Source: Streptomyces daqingensis (GTDB lineage: Bacteria > Actinomycetota > Actinomycetes > Streptomycetales > Streptomycetaceae). From it: DNA of 64,000 nucleotides. Every line of letters begins with the position of its first letter. The stretch's first letter is position 1. Position numbers and translations under genes: made by a program. The DNA lies in assembly GCF_014645895.1 (NCBI RefSeq), contig NZ_BMMP01000011.1:1-64000 (forward strand). The letters are read 5' to 3'. Below are positions 25,089 to 33,437 of the stretch, in pieces. Below the pieces are notes generated by a model, which was given only the letters and a program-made list of their open reading frames with translations, searched no databases and had not been told where the DNA came from.

Positions 25089-25120
25089 AGATGGTGCGGC
25101 CGGCGGTCCACAATGAGGTG

Positions 25121-25825
25121 GTGGCCCCTCCGCCCCGCAGCCCGCAGTCCCCCGCTCCGGCGGAGCTGCCCCACGGCCTGGAGCAGGCGCTGCTCGGGGC
25201 CGACCCGGCGCTGGGCCTGCTCGACGCCCCCGAGGAGACGTGCGCGGACCTGCGCGCCCTCGGCTACGCCGTCCGGCCTGGACAGTCCGGCGGCACCCAC
25301 CTCACCCTCGCCGGCTGGGACGCCCGCGCCCGGCTCCTCGGCACGCCCCGTGCGGACACCTCCGCGTTCGCCCCCGCAACCGGCCACGAAGCCCTCGGCG
25401 ACACGGAGGCGGCGTCCGCCGCAGGCGTCGCGGTGCGCGCCTGGGGCTCGCTGCTGGAGATCCGCCGCGTCACGGCGGGCGGCCTGGAACTGCCCGCCGA
25501 GTGGGAGCGGCGGCGCCCCCTGCACGCCGTCGCCCTCGCCCTGCAGGCCTCGGGCTCCCCGCCCGCGGCGGTCGGCAGTGGTCACCGCTGCCTCCGCAGC
25601 GGCTACCAGGTTTCCGAGGGCCCGGCTCCGCGGTCCGTACGCGTCGACTGGCGGCAGCAGCCGGGCAGCGACGGCCCCTCCCCCGGCGAGGGTCTAGACA
25701 CGTGCCAGGAGGTGCTGGACGCCCGGGGCTGGGCGTCCGACCGGTACCTCGGCGCCCGTCACCGCCCCTACCTCGTCTCACGCCCCCGCGACGAGCGGGC
25801 GCCGCTCCTCGGCGGGTCCGCCTGA
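25121..25825 (+). CDS. Hypothetical protein (234 aa), possible N-terminal winged-helix
   Basis: The N-terminal 75 residues (LEQALLGADPALGLLDAPEE, then GTHLTLAGWDARARLLG) look like a small winged-helix with a wing ending in LTLAGWDARARL. The remainder has no recognised domain. I chose the GTG at 25121 because a CACAAT hexamer lies exactly 6 nt upstream, the leaderless pattern seen elsewhere in this window. Starts at 25118 (GTG) or 25091 (ATG) remain possible. The function is unknown. Confidence 0.65.
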   Translation: MAPPPRSPQSPAPAELPHGLEQALLGADPALGLLDAPEETCADLRALGYAVRPGQSGGTHLTLAGWDARARLLGTPRADTSAFAPATGHEALGDTEAASAAGVAVRAWGSLLEIRRVTAGGLELPAEWERRRPLHAVALALQASGSPPAAVGSGHRCLRSGYQVSEGPAPRSVRVDWRQQPGSDGPSPGEGLDTCQEVLDARGWASDRYLGARHRPYLVSRPRDERAPLLGGSA

Positions 25826-25923
25826 CGCCTCCGCGGGTTCCGCCTCACGCCTCGGCGGCCCCGATCTCAGGCATCACATTCGTGAAGACCTCGCAACTAC
25901 CGCGTGACGCAAGGCCGTTGGGC

Positions 25924-25947
25924 GCATCGACGCCGCCGGAGGGGTAC
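25924..25947 (+). promoter_or_regulatory. SigB-type promoter upstream of the small membrane protein genes
   Basis: GCAT, 14 bases, then GGGTAC fits the published SigB consensus exactly. It lies 68 bp upstream of the ATG at 26016 and would drive the 51-aa protein and the DUF4190 protein. Confidence 0.6.
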
Positions 25948-26015
25948 CCGCGCGTCTAAGCGGCGCCGCCCGGAAGCGACCCGGAAGCGACAACCCGACG
26001 AGACAAGGGGTACCG

Positions 26016-26171
26016 ATGATCCTCCCCCTCCTGGTCCCGCTCGCGCTCGAAGCGGTACTGGGCGCCTCAGCCCACCTCCCGCTCCCCGTGGCACTGGCCG
26101 CCGGCGCGGCCATAGGCCTCTGCGTCCTCGCCTTCACTGCCCGCGAGCGCGGGCGCAGTCGGCACGCCTGA
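26016..26171 (+). CDS. Small hydrophobic membrane protein (51 aa)
   Basis: The protein has two hydrophobic segments (MILPLLVPLALEAVLG and LPVALAAGAAIGLCVLAF) and a basic tail RERGRSRHA. This suggests a hairpin in the membrane with the tail in the cytoplasm. The ATG has AAGGGG six bases upstream. It lies under a SigB-type promoter and 26 bp before the DUF4190 gene, so the two likely form a stress-induced pair. No family is recognised. Confidence 0.6.
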   Translation: MILPLLVPLALEAVLGASAHLPLPVALAAGAAIGLCVLAFTARERGRSRHA

Positions 26172-26197
26172 GACGGGGGAGGCGAGGAAGGAGAGCC

Positions 26198-26467
26198 ATG
26201 GAAATCACTGCCGACTCGCGAGCCCGCACGGGAGGGAACGACACCGACGGCATGGCCGTCACCTCGTTCGTGCTCGGCCTCGTGGGACTTCTCGTACTGA
26301 ACGTCGTGCTCGGGCCGATCGCCGTGGTCCTGGCCCTGCGCTCGCTCAAACGCGGCACGGGCCGCCGCTCCCGCGCGATCGCGGGTCTCGTACTGGGCAT
26401 CGCCGACGTGGTGGTCTACGCCGTACTCGTCGCCGCGGACGGCTCGACGGCGCTCACCGGGATGTGA
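26198..26467 (+). CDS. DUF4190 domain-containing membrane protein
   Basis: This 89-aa protein has the DUF4190 pattern: MAVTSFVLGLVGLLVLNVVL, then GPIAVVLALRSLKRG and AIAGLVLGIADVVVYAVLV, giving two transmembrane helices. The function is unknown. The ATG follows AAGGAG by four to five bases. It is co-directional with the 51-aa gene and is followed by the heptad repeat array. Confidence 0.85.
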   Translation: MEITADSRARTGGNDTDGMAVTSFVLGLVGLLVLNVVLGPIAVVLALRSLKRGTGRRSRAIAGLVLGIADVVVYAVLVAADGSTALTGM

Positions 26468-26476
26468 ACTCCCGCC

Positions 26477-26616
26477 GACAGACGACAGACGACAGACGAC
26501 AGACGACAACTAACAGCTATCAGGTATCAGGTATCAGGTATCAGGTATCAGGTATCAGGTATCAGGTATCAGGTATCAGGTATCACCTAACAACTGACAA
26601 CTGACAACTGACAACT
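26477..26616. repeat. Unbroken 20-unit heptad array with three sub-blocks
   Basis: Twenty heptamers keep one register over exactly 140 bp: GACAGAC x4, GACAACT, AACAGCT, ATCAGGT x9, ATCACCT, AACAACT, GACAACT x3. CA at positions 3-4 is invariant in all twenty. The sub-blocks differ in sequence but not in phase. It lies between the DUF4190 and DUF5133 genes. Confidence 0.95.
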
Positions 26617-26785
26617 GAGTGTCACCGCCCACCGCCCACCGCGGAAACCGCGTCGTGAAAAAGGCGTGGCGCCGCCGCATTCCCGCGCACCGCGCGGGCA
26701 TGCGGGAGGGCGGTGCGCGGCGGATTTGCCGCCGGCCGCTCCCGCCGTGCAAGGTGCCCGAAGAACCGACCGAAGGAGGCAAGCC

Positions 26786-27025
26786 ATGCTGATGGCCCAC
26801 TCCGCCGTACTCGGCAAGACGCTCCAGCAGTACGAGATCCTCCGCGAACTCCACGCGGAGGAGGGCACGCCCGAAGCCCGGCGGCGCCTCGACGACGTGG
26901 CGTACAACCTGTGCATCGCCACCGGCACCAACGACATCGACGCGGCTCTCGTCGCGGCCCGGCACCGCCTGCCGGGCGCCCGCCCGCACGACGACTCCCT
27001 GCTCACGGCTCGCCGGGAGCGCTGA
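26786..27025 (+). CDS. DUF5133 domain-containing protein
   Basis: This 79-aa Streptomyces-specific protein matches DUF5133, with the features MLMAHSAVLGKTLQQYEILR, EGTPEARRRLDDVAYNLCIA and DAALVAARHRLPGARP. It appears helical and soluble. DUF5133 genes occur in many paralogues, often near stress regulators. The function is unknown. The ATG at 26786 follows GAAGGAGG by six bases. Confidence 0.88.
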   Translation: MLMAHSAVLGKTLQQYEILRELHAEEGTPEARRRLDDVAYNLCIATGTNDIDAALVAARHRLPGARPHDDSLLTARRER

Positions 27026-27101
27026 ACGTCCCCGTCCCCGTGCCGCCGGCTGGCGGCACGGGCGGACGCGGGCACGGTGCCGCGGCGGGACGGCCCCGTA
27101 G

Positions 27102-27127
27102 GAGTGGGCCACCGCCCCCAGGGGTAG
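27102..27127 (+). promoter_or_regulatory. Near-consensus SigB-type promoter of the DUF6098 gene
   Basis: GAGT, 16 bases, GGGTAG fits the SigB pattern except for the last base. The start codon at 27138 follows within 11 bases of the -10, so the mRNA would have almost no leader. Confidence 0.4.
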
Positions 27128-27137
27128 TCGGGGCGTC

Positions 27138-27623
27138 GTGGAGAGCGACCTGCCTGTCTACACCTCACTCGCCCAGCTCGCGGACCTCATCTCGCGGGGC
27201 GACCCGGTCTTCGTCAGGTGGTCCCGCGGACCCGAGACGGACCGGTACGGCTGCCCCGGCAGCAAGGACGAGCTGACGGGAACGGAGCTGCCCGGCCTGT
27301 CGGCCAACTCCCTTAACCCGGAGCCGTGGTGGGAGGGGCGGCCTACGCTGCTGTGGGTCGCGCGGAGGCTGTACGACTACAGCCACCTGCGGGAGGACAA
27401 GGGACCGGACGTTCACCCCTGGGTCCTCGTCGGCGAGGAGGCGGGACGCGGTCCGGACAACGAACCCCTCGTCCGCCGGATCCTGCCCGTCGCCTGGATC
27501 GGAGGGAGCGTGATCGAGGAGGCCGAGGCCGAGGTGGCCCGGCAGCGTGGTGCGTGGGGGCCTATGCGGAGGCCGGCCCGTTTCTCGGCCGGTGAACGCG
27601 GCGAGGGCTCGCAGACGGGGTGA
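27138..27623 (+). CDS. DUF6098 family protein
   Basis: This 161-aa soluble protein contains LAQLADLISRGDPVFVRWSR, LTGTELPGLSANSLNPEPWW, then a tryptophan-rich core and HPWVLVGEEAGRGPDNEPLV. This matches DUF6098 of streptomycetes. The function is unknown. The start is a GTG. A near-consensus SigB-type element lies directly upstream, so it may belong to the stress regulon around the sigma gene. The C-terminus is polar and probably disordered. Confidence 0.82.
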   Translation: MESDLPVYTSLAQLADLISRGDPVFVRWSRGPETDRYGCPGSKDELTGTELPGLSANSLNPEPWWEGRPTLLWVARRLYDYSHLREDKGPDVHPWVLVGEEAGRGPDNEPLVRRILPVAWIGGSVIEEAEAEVARQRGAWGPMRRPARFSAGERGEGSQTG

Positions 27624-27776
27624 GGGCCGCCGGCGCGGACAGGGTGAGGTGCCGTTGACGGACGGGACGCCGCCCGAGGCCGGGCGCATACCCCGTGGGC
27701 CGAGGTCCCGCCGGGCTCACGCCCCGCGTTGGTCGCCGTCAGGAGCCACGGCCTCACCCGGACTCACACCCCCGCC

Positions 27777-27840
27777 GGAGCCAGGCCCCAACCGAAGTCG
27801 AGACCCCACCGAAGTCGAGGCCCAACCGAAGTCGCGGCCC
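27777..27840. repeat. 17-bp tandem repeat (GAAGTCG core)
   Basis: GAAGTCG recurs at 27794, 27811 and 27828, exactly 17 bp apart, with units GAAGTCGAGACCCCACC and GAAGTCGAGGCCCAACC. It lies between the convergent DUF6098 and phosphatase genes. Confidence 0.75.
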
Positions 27841-27859
27841 GCAGGAGGAACGCCGCGTC

Positions 27860-29203
27860 TCAGGTCGGCCGCCGCCCGTTCGGCGAGGTGTCCTGGTCGG
27901 ACCAGGCCGTCCCCGACCACTCCAGGCAGAGCACCGTCGCGTCGTCACGCGGGTCGTGTCCCGTGGCGTGGAGCACGGACTTGGTGAAGGTACGCACCGC
28001 GTCGCGGGGGTGCTGCGCGGCCGTCTCCTCGATCAGCCGGCTCAGGGCCCGCGGGTCCCCGCCCGGTTCCAGCATCCCGTCGGTGATCAGCACCAGCCTG
28101 TCGCCCCTGCGCAGGTCGAGCGTCTGGAGCCGGTACTCGTGCTTGGGGTCCACCCCGAAGGGCAGGTCGACGAGGGGGGTGATCTCCCGGACGCGCCCTC
28201 CCCGCAGCAGCAGGGGCCATACGTGCCCCGCGTTGACGTACGTGGCGGCGCCCGTCTCGAAGGACACCCACATCATCTGCCCCGTCGCCATGGCCTGCGC
28301 CCCGTGCCGGGCGAGAGCGTTCTTCACCTTCGCCGGCTCCGTGACGACCGCGCGGTGCTCCTGCACGGCGTGCTCGGCCACGGCGACGTTGGCGGCGGAC
28401 GCCTGCGCCACGAGGTCGAGCCCGGCGCGGCGCGCGTTGCGCAGGGCGCTGACGACGACGGTGGCAAGCTGCGCCGCCCGCACGTCGTGGCCCATGGCGT
28501 CGGTGAGCGACAGGTACAGGCCCGACTGGTTCAGGGCGTAGTCGAAGGTGTCCCCGCCGATCTCGGCGGCCGGCTCCAGCGACCCGGCGACGATGAAGGG
28601 GCCCGCGTCGCAGGTGAAGGACTCGGGCAGCAGCCGGTGCTGGATCTCGGAGGCCAGCGACATGCGAGTGCTCCGCCGTCCCCACTCGAAGAGGTCCGTG
28701 AACCGCCTGTTGACGATCACGACGTAGGCCAGCGCGTGGGCGGCCTCGGCGACCTGCTGCAGCATCTCGTGGTCCGGGCGGCCGGGGAGGGTGAGTTCGA
28801 GCAGGCCGATCGCGTCGCCGCGGTCGGAGACGGGCGCGACGATGTGCGCCGTCGGAGGCGTTTCCGTGGTGCCCGGCCCCTGCCCTTCCCCCTCCGGGCC
28901 GCCGTCGCCGCCGGCCTGCCGTGCGCGCACGTCGTCGTCGACCCAGAGCTGCTGGGAGCGGATCACCCGCTCGTAGAGGGTTCCGGCGAGGGCGAAGCGC
29001 TCGGGTTCGCCCCGGCCGACCTCGTCCTGGAAGCCCGTGAGGCGTACCACGGCGTTCCCGCCGAGGTCCGTGATCATGAAGGAGACGTCCAGGGCTGAGA
29101 ACTTCTCCTTGAGGACGCGCTCCATCACCGCGACCGACTTCACCGGCGGCGCCGCCTGAACCGACGCCAGCAGGTCGCTCATCCACCCTCGGCCGTGGGT
29201 CAC
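27860..29203 (-). CDS. PP2C/SpoIIE-type serine phosphatase
   Basis: This 447-aa protein has an N-terminal GAF-like sensor (about 20-190) and a C-terminal PPM/SpoIIE phosphatase (about 210-435). The phosphatase has AAEIGGDTFDYALNQSGLYL with metal ligands, LTDAMGHDVRAAQLATVVVS, YVNAGHVWPLLLRGG and DPRDDATVLCLEW. It likely dephosphorylates an anti-anti-sigma factor and could feed the nearby SigB-family sigma. The start is either the GTG at 29203 (GGAAGGG, 8 nt) or the ATG at 29182 (GAGGG, 3 nt). I used the first. Confidence 0.88.
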   Translation of the reverse strand: MTHGRGWMSDLLASVQAAPPVKSVAVMERVLKEKFSALDVSFMITDLGGNAVVRLTGFQDEVGRGEPERFALAGTLYERVIRSQQLWVDDDVRARQAGGDGGPEGEGQGPGTTETPPTAHIVAPVSDRGDAIGLLELTLPGRPDHEMLQQVAEAAHALAYVVIVNRRFTDLFEWGRRSTRMSLASEIQHRLLPESFTCDAGPFIVAGSLEPAAEIGGDTFDYALNQSGLYLSLTDAMGHDVRAAQLATVVVSALRNARRAGLDLVAQASAANVAVAEHAVQEHRAVVTEPAKVKNALARHGAQAMATGQMMWVSFETGAATYVNAGHVWPLLLRGGRVREITPLVDLPFGVDPKHEYRLQTLDLRRGDRLVLITDGMLEPGGDPRALSRLIEETAAQHPRDAVRTFTKSVLHATGHDPRDDATVLCLEWSGTAWSDQDTSPNGRRPT

Positions 29204-29434
29204 GGTGCGCGCCCTTCCTTCGCCGCCGGAACCGCCCAGCCGGTACGGACGGGCACGGCACCCGGTGTGACGGCCGCGACGCGAGTCCAAGATCGTGCGA
29301 GCGGTTCTCCTCCCCGCAGTATCGGCACCGGCCGGACGGGGCCGCCACGCTTGGTGGCCTGATCGGATGACCGTCGGGGAGTGGTGGTCCAGGGGCGGCA
29401 CGCCTCACGCGGGTGTGCCGCGGGGGAAGCCGCT

Positions 29435-29472
29435 GAGCCGCCCGGGGGACGTGCGTACGTCCCGGGCGGCTC
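29435..29472 (-). terminator. Strong hairpin over the stop of the RHH gene
   Basis: GAGCCGCCCGGG and GACGT pair with ACGTC and CCGGGCGGCTC around GCGT, leaving a two-base bulge. The hairpin overlaps the stop codon of the RHH gene and ends the SPFH-RHH operon. Confidence 0.75.
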
Positions 29473-29845
29473 ATTCGTCGCGGGGCGGGCGGCCTCGTGG
29501 CGGGTGGGGGCGGGCGTTCCCCGGCAGCCGCCGCGCGTCGGCGAGGGCCTTGCGCAGCAGGTAGTCGATCTGGGCGTTGCTGGAGCGCAGCTCCTCGGCC
29601 GCCCATCGCGCGATCGCGTCGTAGATGGCCGGGTCCAGCCTCAGCAGCACCTGCTTGCGCTGCCGCTGAGGCCGGCGGGCGGGTCTCTGGCGCGGAGCGT
29701 CCCCGGCGCCGGAGCCGTCAGCCGTGCCGGCGGGGTCCTCGCCGGGCGGCTCTCCGCGGGAGGAGCCCTTCGGCGAGGGCCCCTCCTGAGGCGGCACGGA
29801 CGGCTCCGGTTCCGCGGCTTCCGCGCGTTCCGGAGGGTCGGTCAC
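29471..29845 (-). CDS. Ribbon-helix-helix (Arc-like) DNA-binding protein
   Basis: This 124-aa protein is disordered for the first 60 residues. It then has an Arc/MetJ ribbon-helix-helix domain: RKQVLLRLDPAIYDAIARWA, then AEELRSSNAQIDYLLRKALA. Its GTG overlaps the SPFH stop (GTGA), so translation is coupled. It is the best candidate for binding the perfect palindrome at 30944-30959 and repressing its own operon. The C-terminal tail is Arg/Pro-rich. Confidence 0.85.
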   Translation of the reverse strand: MTDPPERAEAAEPEPSVPPQEGPSPKGSSRGEPPGEDPAGTADGSGAGDAPRQRPARRPQRQRKQVLLRLDPAIYDAIARWAAEELRSSNAQIDYLLRKALADARRLPGNARPHPPRGRPPRDE

Positions 29846-30810
29846 TGGTAGAGGGTCCCCGTGTTCATCACCGGCTGCGGCGAGCGGTCACCGCAGAGCA
29901 CGACCAGCAGGTTGCTGACCATGGAGGCCCTGCGCTCCTCGTCCAGCTCGACGAAGTCCTGGGCGGCGATGCGCGTGATGGCGTCCTCGACCATGCCGCA
30001 CGCCCCTTCCACGATGGTCTTGCGGGCGGCGACCACGGCGCCCGCCTGCTGGCGCTGGAGCATCGCGGAGGCGATCTCCGGCGCGTACGCGAGGTGCGTG
30101 AACCTGGACTCGACGATCTTCACACCCGCCGCGCTGACGCGTGCCGTCAGCTCGACCGCGAGCTTCTCGGTGATCTCCTCGGCGTTGCCGCGCAGCGACA
30201 GGCCGTCCTCGTCGTGCGAGTCGTAGGGGTACTCGATCGCGATGTGACGCACGGCCGCCTCGGTCTGCGTGGACACGAACTCGACGTAGTCGTCCACGGA
30301 GAACGTGGCCTGCGCCGTGTCCGCGACCTGCCAGACGACCACTGCCGCGAGCTCGATCGGGTTGCCGTACGCGTCGTTCACCTTCAGGACGGCGGTCTCG
30401 TGGTTCCTCACGCGCGTCGAGATCTTCGCGCGGCTCGTGAGCGGGTTGACCCAGCGCAGACCGTCCGTGCGGATGGTGCCCGTGTAGCGCCCGAAGAGCT
30501 GGACGACGCGGGCCTCGCCCGGCGCGACCATGTTCAGGCCGCACATCGCGAAGATCGATCCGATGAGGACGACGACGCCCACGACGATCAGCACCGCGCC
30601 GAGTCCGGTGTCGCCCTCCGCGGCGAACCCGCCGCCGAGGATTATCCCGCCCAGGCCCAGCAGGAAGCCGATGAGGCCGAGGAGCAGCGCCAGGCCGCCG
30701 GGGATGCTGTGCGCGGTGACCTCGCGGACCTCGGGAGCCGGCATGTCCGGCAGGTCCTGCGCGTCGGCCGCGTCGGGAGTGGGTGTGCGTGCGGGTTCTT
30801 GAGCGGACAT
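29842..30810 (-). CDS. SPFH domain-containing protein
   Basis: This 322-aa stomatin/prohibitin-like protein has two N-terminal transmembrane helices (about 38-60 and 68-90, GLGAVLIVVGVVVLIGSIF). An SPFH domain follows (about 95-265, with GEARVVQLFGRYTGTIRTDG, PIELAAVVVWQVADTAQATF and IEYPYDSHDEDGLSLRGNAE), then a helical C-terminus. Such proteins build membrane microdomains. The ATG follows GGGGGAA. It is the first gene of an operon with the RHH regulator. Confidence 0.92.
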   Translation of the reverse strand: MSAQEPARTPTPDAADAQDLPDMPAPEVREVTAHSIPGGLALLLGLIGFLLGLGGIILGGGFAAEGDTGLGAVLIVVGVVVLIGSIFAMCGLNMVAPGEARVVQLFGRYTGTIRTDGLRWVNPLTSRAKISTRVRNHETAVLKVNDAYGNPIELAAVVVWQVADTAQATFSVDDYVEFVSTQTEAAVRHIAIEYPYDSHDEDGLSLRGNAEEITEKLAVELTARVSAAGVKIVESRFTHLAYAPEIASAMLQRQQAGAVVAARKTIVEGACGMVEDAITRIAAQDFVELDEERRASMVSNLLVVLCGDRSPQPVMNTGTLYQ

Positions 30811-30943
30811 CAGGGTTCCCCCGTTTCAAAGGTGTGTCGGCGAGCGCCCGCGGCGGTGTTCGCCGCCGCACAGGCGTTCTGCCTCTTCCTCGTACGGTTC
30901 CGGACGCACCGGCGGCCCGCCGGACCGTACGAGACTGTCTAGC

Positions 30944-30959
30944 AAAGTGATATCACTTT
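30944..30959 (-). promoter_or_regulatory. Perfect 16-bp palindrome AAAGTGATATCACTTT
   Basis: The palindrome has no spacer and stands out as AT-rich in very GC-rich DNA. It lies 134 bp upstream of the SPFH start, in its promoter region. It is probably the operator of the RHH protein encoded in the same operon. Confidence 0.7.
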
Positions 30960-30969
30960 AACGCAGAAG

Positions 30970-31008
30970 CGCGGTTCCGGCCAGCATGGGGGCCTGACCG
31001 GAACCGCG
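30970..31008 (-). terminator. Hairpin downstream of the ABC permease
   Basis: The 11-bp perfect arms CGCGGTTCCGG and CCGGAACCGCG flank a 17-nt loop. It lies 54 bp after the permease stop and separates that operon from the SPFH promoter. Confidence 0.7.
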
Positions 31009-31061
31009 AACCCGGGGACCGTCGTACGGTCAGAGCCTCGAGGAGCGCTTGTCGGTGCAGG

Positions 31062-33437
31062 TCACTCGGTGCGCAGTCCGTCGGGCCGCATCATCCGCCA
31101 CAGGAACGGCAGGCTCACGAGCGTCACCAGCCCGATCACCCCGGCGCCCGCTCCGGCCACCGGCAGGAAGACCAGCCAGTCCCCGGCCGGGGCCTTCATC
31201 AGACGCAGCAGCCCCCAGCCGAGCCCCAGCCCGAAGACGACGGCCAGTCCGATCCCCAGGACGACGGGGACCGCCGTCTGCCACAGCACCGAGGCACTGA
31301 GCGTCGAGCGTCGCGTTCCGAACGCCACCAGGACCGACAACTGCCGCTTCCGCTCCCGCAGTTGCTCCACCATCGAGACGGCCATGCTGGCCCCGATCAG
31401 CAGCAGCACCGCCACGGCGGCGGCGAGCACCGCACGCCGGATCGTGACGAACTCCGCGCTCGTCTCCTCGTCCAGCCGCTCGAAGACGTTGTATGCCGGG
31501 TCCGCCCTGAACACGGCCGTGCGCAGCTTCTCCAGCGCGGCGGCGGTGTGGTCGGTGACGACCCACGCCTGGTAGTTCGGCGAGTCGAGCGCGTCGACGG
31601 GTACCGCCGACGGGGTCGCCAGCAGTCCCTCCAGCTTGCCGCCCTCGGGCCCCTCGATCCCCTCGACGGTGCGGGCGCGGGGCGTACGCCAGATCTGCTT
31701 GCCGTCCTCGCCGAGGACCGCCGTGCCGGCCGGCGGGGCGCCGGTCTCGCCCTCCTCCGGCGGGACCTTGTAGACCTCGCCCTCCCGGCAGTCGTCGATG
31801 CGGGCGATCCGGCGCAGCGTCGCGCAGTGGCCGACCGCGATGGTCATGCCGTCGTCGGAGCCCCGCACCTCCTGGTACGCCTGCAGGTAGCCGACCGCCT
31901 CCCGCACGCCGTCGGTGCGCCGGAGCTGTGCCGTGAGGGTGTCCGCGCTCCCGACCGTGGCGTGGGTTCCGTAGATGTTCACCACGCTCCCCTTCTCCGC
32001 ACTGCTCTCGTCCTGCACCGTCTGGTCGGCCTCCACGGCCGAGAAGAGCATCTGCAGGGCGATGGCTCCGGCCACCGCGATCGTGATGCCGCTGACGGCG
32101 CGGGAGGCGTTGCCGCTGCTGAGCTGGAGCCGCCGGGTGGCGAGCTGCCATGACACCGGTCCGCCGCGCAACCACCCGACGATCCTCTCGACGAGCCAGG
32201 GCAGCAGCAGCGCCACCCCGCCGAGCAGGAGCACCACGGCGGCGGTGATCTGCACCCCGCTCACGGAGGCTCCCTCACCGGCGACCGACCCCGCGAGCGG
32301 CAGCAGCAGCGCGGCGCCCGCCGCGGGCGGGACCAGCCGCCACCACAGGCGCCTGGGACGCTGCTCCGACTTGCGGACGAGACCGAGCGGTTCGATGGCG
32401 ACGCCGCGCAGCGCGAAGATCGTGACCGCCACGGACGTCACCGGCACGGCGACGACGATCAGCGCGCCGAGTCCGAGGGAGGGCGCCACGTCCGCCGGGT
32501 GGACGCTGAAGCCGAAGAGTTCGATCCTGCCGACGAAGACGCGTCCGAGGAGGAAGAACCAGCCTCCCAGCAGCACGCCCAGCAACGCCCCGACCAGCGC
32601 CTCGCCCGCGGCCATCCGCCGGGTCGTGGCCGCGTCGGCGCCCACCAGGCGGAGGGCGGCGAGCCTGGCGTCGCGCTGCTCTCCCCCGAAGCGCACCGCG
32701 GTGGCGATGAAGACGGCGACCGGCATGATGAGCACCGTGCACGCCACCACGATCAGCAGCACCAGCGCGGGGTCCAGCGGCCGCTCGTCGGATTCCGGCG
32801 CGCCGAACTCCTCTACGCGGTCCGCCCCTTCGCCGGCCGAGAGGTCGTCCGCCCCCTTGTAGAAGGCCAGTTCGGCCGGGCCCAGCAGACCGTCCTCCTC
32901 GATGGTCCCGGTGACGCGCCCGTCCAGCCGCTTCGCGAGCGCCCGGCCCTCCGGGGACTCCAGGAGTTCCTTCAGGGCGGGCGAGACGACCAGTTCGCCG
33001 GCGGCGGGGATCTCGCCGAGCCCCGGCGGCCTGACGGGGCTCGATCCGTCCGCCTGCAGGAGGCGCCCGTAGAGAGTGGTGCCCCGGTAGTGGGTGTTGG
33101 CGTTCTTCGTCAGGACGGTCTTCTCGGTCGGCTCGGCGTAGTGGCCGGCCGTGCCGAGCCCGCCGGAGCGTGCCTCCTCGCGGGCGTCGAAGGCGGCGGC
33201 GATCTGCGGCACCGCCGCGGCGAGCAGCAGTACTGCCACGCCGAGCGCGACGCCCACGGCCGTCAGCAGCGTCCGCGTCCACCCTTGCCGGCCGCCGCTG
33301 GTGGCGAAGCGCGCGCCCATGGCCAGGTCGCGGCCCCAGTCCGCGGGGCGGGCCCGCCCTGCCGGCCGGTCGCCGGGGCCGCTCCCGTCCTCGACCGGGG
33401 CCGGGGCGCCCTCGCGGGTCGCCGTCCCGGCGCTCAC
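31062..33437 (-). CDS. FtsX-like ABC transporter permease
   Basis: This 791-aa permease has about ten transmembrane segments. It has one helix near residue 55, a large extracellular domain, three helices with an FtsX domain near 225-365, and a second FtsX-type set near 390-480 and 660-780. The MacB/FtsX cores include ATAVRFGGEQRDARLAALRL and SMVEQLRERKRQLSVLVAFG. It probably exports a lipid or peptide with the ATPase encoded upstream. Its GTG overlaps the ATPase stop (GTGA). It is the last gene of a PadR-ATPase-permease operon. Confidence 0.92.
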   Translation of the reverse strand: MSAGTATREGAPAPVEDGSGPGDRPAGRARPADWGRDLAMGARFATSGGRQGWTRTLLTAVGVALGVAVLLLAAAVPQIAAAFDAREEARSGGLGTAGHYAEPTEKTVLTKNANTHYRGTTLYGRLLQADGSSPVRPPGLGEIPAAGELVVSPALKELLESPEGRALAKRLDGRVTGTIEEDGLLGPAELAFYKGADDLSAGEGADRVEEFGAPESDERPLDPALVLLIVVACTVLIMPVAVFIATAVRFGGEQRDARLAALRLVGADAATTRRMAAGEALVGALLGVLLGGWFFLLGRVFVGRIELFGFSVHPADVAPSLGLGALIVVAVPVTSVAVTIFALRGVAIEPLGLVRKSEQRPRRLWWRLVPPAAGAALLLPLAGSVAGEGASVSGVQITAAVVLLLGGVALLLPWLVERIVGWLRGGPVSWQLATRRLQLSSGNASRAVSGITIAVAGAIALQMLFSAVEADQTVQDESSAEKGSVVNIYGTHATVGSADTLTAQLRRTDGVREAVGYLQAYQEVRGSDDGMTIAVGHCATLRRIARIDDCREGEVYKVPPEEGETGAPPAGTAVLGEDGKQIWRTPRARTVEGIEGPEGGKLEGLLATPSAVPVDALDSPNYQAWVVTDHTAAALEKLRTAVFRADPAYNVFERLDEETSAEFVTIRRAVLAAAVAVLLLIGASMAVSMVEQLRERKRQLSVLVAFGTRRSTLSASVLWQTAVPVVLGIGLAVVFGLGLGWGLLRLMKAPAGDWLVFLPVAGAGAGVIGLVTLVSLPFLWRMMRPDGLRTE

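Noticed and set aside
26477..26616. Heptad array as a CRISPR
   Set aside because: The units are 7 bp with no spacers and no cas genes nearby.
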